Assembly (NCBI GenBank): GCA_004325065.1
Contig: PITI01000102.1
Location: 1-22,156 of the forward strand
DNA from: Hamiltosporidium magnivora
Lineage: Eukaryota > Microsporidia > Dubosqiidae
DNA length: 22,156 nucleotides
Reading direction: 5' to 3'
This document shows positions 20,421 to 22,156 of this stretch, in pieces (the first letter of the stretch is position 1; every line of letters begins with the position of its first letter). A program made the position numbers and the translations under genes. A model generated the notes under the pieces. It made no database searches. It saw only the letters and a program-made list of their open reading frames with translations, and was not told the origin of the DNA.

Positions 20421-21617
20421 GCATTTTTAATTTAACTGACTTATTTTTTTGTAACCAATGGAAATACTAATGCTTTCTGATCAAAATACAAATAAATACC
20501 ACAACTTTATTTGCCTTCTTTAAACAAGAAATAAATATTTCTATTATCTCAAAATAAGTAATTTTTAGAATATTAAATTTGAAATAGATATCACTTTCGA
20601 AAATAAATATTTCCTAATTTTGTACCTCGAGAAAGAATTCTCGATTAAATACAATTTTCTAATTTAAAATCATTAAATTTATAAACTCAATTTTTGCTTT
20701 ACTTAAAGCGATATTTTAACCTAAATTCTAAATAATTTTTCTCTGGACTTTCAGTCAGGTTTTTTTTATTCAAATTTAGGAAACTATCAAATCTATAAAC
20801 AATCTTGAAACAACATTAGCCAATGTTATGGTTCCACCAAAGAATTAATAGACTCGAAAGTAAGTATTCGGGGGGTTTTTCATTTTCAAGGAATCTCAAA
20901 ATCACATTTTTTCTATTCTTTTTTAAATATATCAAATATTTATAATATTTGATACAATCTCATATATGATATTCCGCAACGCAGATTAATAAAAACTCTA
21001 AATTAAAAACTAAAATTAAACTTAATTTTTTTTTGATTTATAAGATCATGAAAGAATTTACTTCACAATAAACAACTTATACCAAAAAAATATTTATATA
21101 CAATAATCGACTACCATGATACTTGCTTTAAAAAAACATTCAGATATTTAATACCTATTATTCTTCAAAAACTTTTTGTGGGTAAATTCGGTGTATCTCA
21201 GGATATTACTTTATAATTTAGTATAACCAGATGAAATATACAAATCTATCTTATTCTGCATGATTATAATAACATTCGTAAACATAACTTTAGATTCTCC
21301 GTAATATATTTCAATGCTGATTTAATTAATGCAATAATTAAATACTTGTTATTAACATTTGATTTTAATAATATAATATTGAGCTAAATTCTCAGAATTA
21401 TCTGTCTTTTTCATCTAATTGTTCTACTTTGGTGATAAATAATATAACTAGATGCCGAGTTATATGCTCTTTCGATATTTTTCTTTTTCTTCTGATTATT
21501 ATAATTGATTCCACAGTATTTTTATTTTATCAAATCATATAATTATGAATCAAACCGTAATAGAGAATTCAAAATTAGTATAAAATATGTATTTATTAAA
21601 TTCAATAAATTTATTAT
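20421..21617. other. AT-rich intergenic DNA, no gene seen
   Basis: No reading frame, CCC motif or RNA core was recognised. Confidence 0.5.
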
Positions 21618-21720
21618 CTTTGATTGTTTCTTATTGCATCTTTGATTATCTTGAATAATCATTTATTACAACTTTGATTATCGTTTATTATCTCCTATTA
21701 CAACATTTTGATTATTTATA
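21618..21720. repeat. degenerate tandem repeat around TTTGATTAT
   Basis: Four imperfect units begin with CTTTGATTGT, CTTTGATTATC, CTTTGATTATC and TTTTGATTATT at about 21618, 21640, 21672 and 21705. The spacing is 22-33 bases and TTATTACAAC-like strings lie between units. It is a local low-complexity array with no coding sense. Confidence 0.55.
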
Positions 21721-22010
21721 ATTAGAAATTATACTTATTTTTTATTAAAAAAATTAATTTATCTAAGATATATTAAATATCATTTTAAAAGATATTTTGT
21801 GCTTCTAAAAAAAATTTATCATAGGCTTTATGTTAAATTCATAAAAAGATATTTTTATTTAATTTTCAATAGTTCTTTCATTTTAAGTAAATATTCAACG
21901 AATTTATGTATAGATATTATTTCATATGTGATATAAACTTGTAGAGGGTGAATAATCACATTTAAAACCATCTGCTTCGCAATAAGTGTGTAAAATTTGT
22001 GTTAAAATCA

Positions 22011-22156
22011 TTGTTGAGGTTTTGGTGGGATATAAACCACGCTGGATATATAAGCATCCCCTATAATCCTGAGTTGTACCGATTAAATGAAACAGATCGA
22101 AAACTTTTATTTGTTCCTCCTTGATACCGAGAGGTAAAAGAGGAATGGAATATATA
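22011..22156 (+). repeat. dispersed repeat A, copy 3 (runs off the window)
   Basis: Best preserved copy at the 3' side. It contains TTTTGGTGGGATATAAACCAC, then GCTGGATATATAAGC, CCCTATAATCCTGAGTT and a terminal hairpin. In that hairpin TTCCTC (22114-22119) pairs perfectly with GAGGAA (22140-22145) around a 20-base loop containing GATACCGAGAGG. The loop is close to LSU helix 95 (AGTACGAGAGG closed by a stem), and the block CTCCTATAATCCCGA in copy 2 can be aligned with the LSU sequence just upstream of helix 95. The family may therefore be 3' LSU rRNA-derived. The unit may continue past the window end. Confidence 0.75.

Noticed and set aside
1..22156. CRISPR arrays, prokaryotic operons, ribosome binding sites and rho-independent terminators
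   Set aside because: No regularly spaced repeats with unique spacers and no bacterial-type gene organisation; all evidence favours a eukaryotic nuclear genome.

Overview
The window is very AT-rich and gene-poor: six credible protein genes in 22 kb, all intronless, with long gaps between them. Five of the six have a CCC (GGG on the other strand) triplet 4 to 10 bases upstream of the start codon. This promoter-proximal signature is known from microsporidia. The motif, the short and divergent proteins, and the lack of visible introns point to the nuclear genome of a gene-sparse microsporidian. The species cannot be told from the sequence.

Layout. 1-4700 has no credible intact gene. It holds a GC-richer island (350-1015, + strand) that reads as a decayed large-subunit rRNA segment, one copy of a dispersed repeat (1843-1965, - strand), and a broken reading frame (about 3024-3386). 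4735-5340 (-) encodes a small four-helix membrane protein with charged ends. 6483-8000 (-) encodes a PUF/Pumilio-repeat protein. 8000-10800 is non-coding, with a short piece of the dispersed repeat and a small broken frame near 9.1 kb. 10825-13386 (+) is a run of three unrecognised genes (300, 171 and 125 aa), each with its own CCC motif. 13960-15330 holds decayed rRNA sequence on the minus strand (SSU-like core at 14790-15330, LSU 3'-like scrap at 13960-14005), with a plus-strand repeat copy at 14425-14570. 17321-17641 (+) encodes a 106-aa protein that looks like a stand-alone SWIRM domain. The last 4.5 kb holds a probable LSU 5' scrap (about 20250-20420, -), a degenerate tandem repeat, and a third repeat copy that runs off the end.

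The genes do not form an obvious pathway. Two are recognisable by domain and suggest post-transcriptional control (PUF) and chromatin or transcription (SWIRM). The most unusual content is the set of scattered, decayed rRNA-like segments in both orientations, plus a repeat family of about 125-150 bp. That family has a compensated hairpin and ends in a loop resembling LSU helix 95. All rRNA assignments were made by eye against remembered conserved cores and need a covariance-model search.
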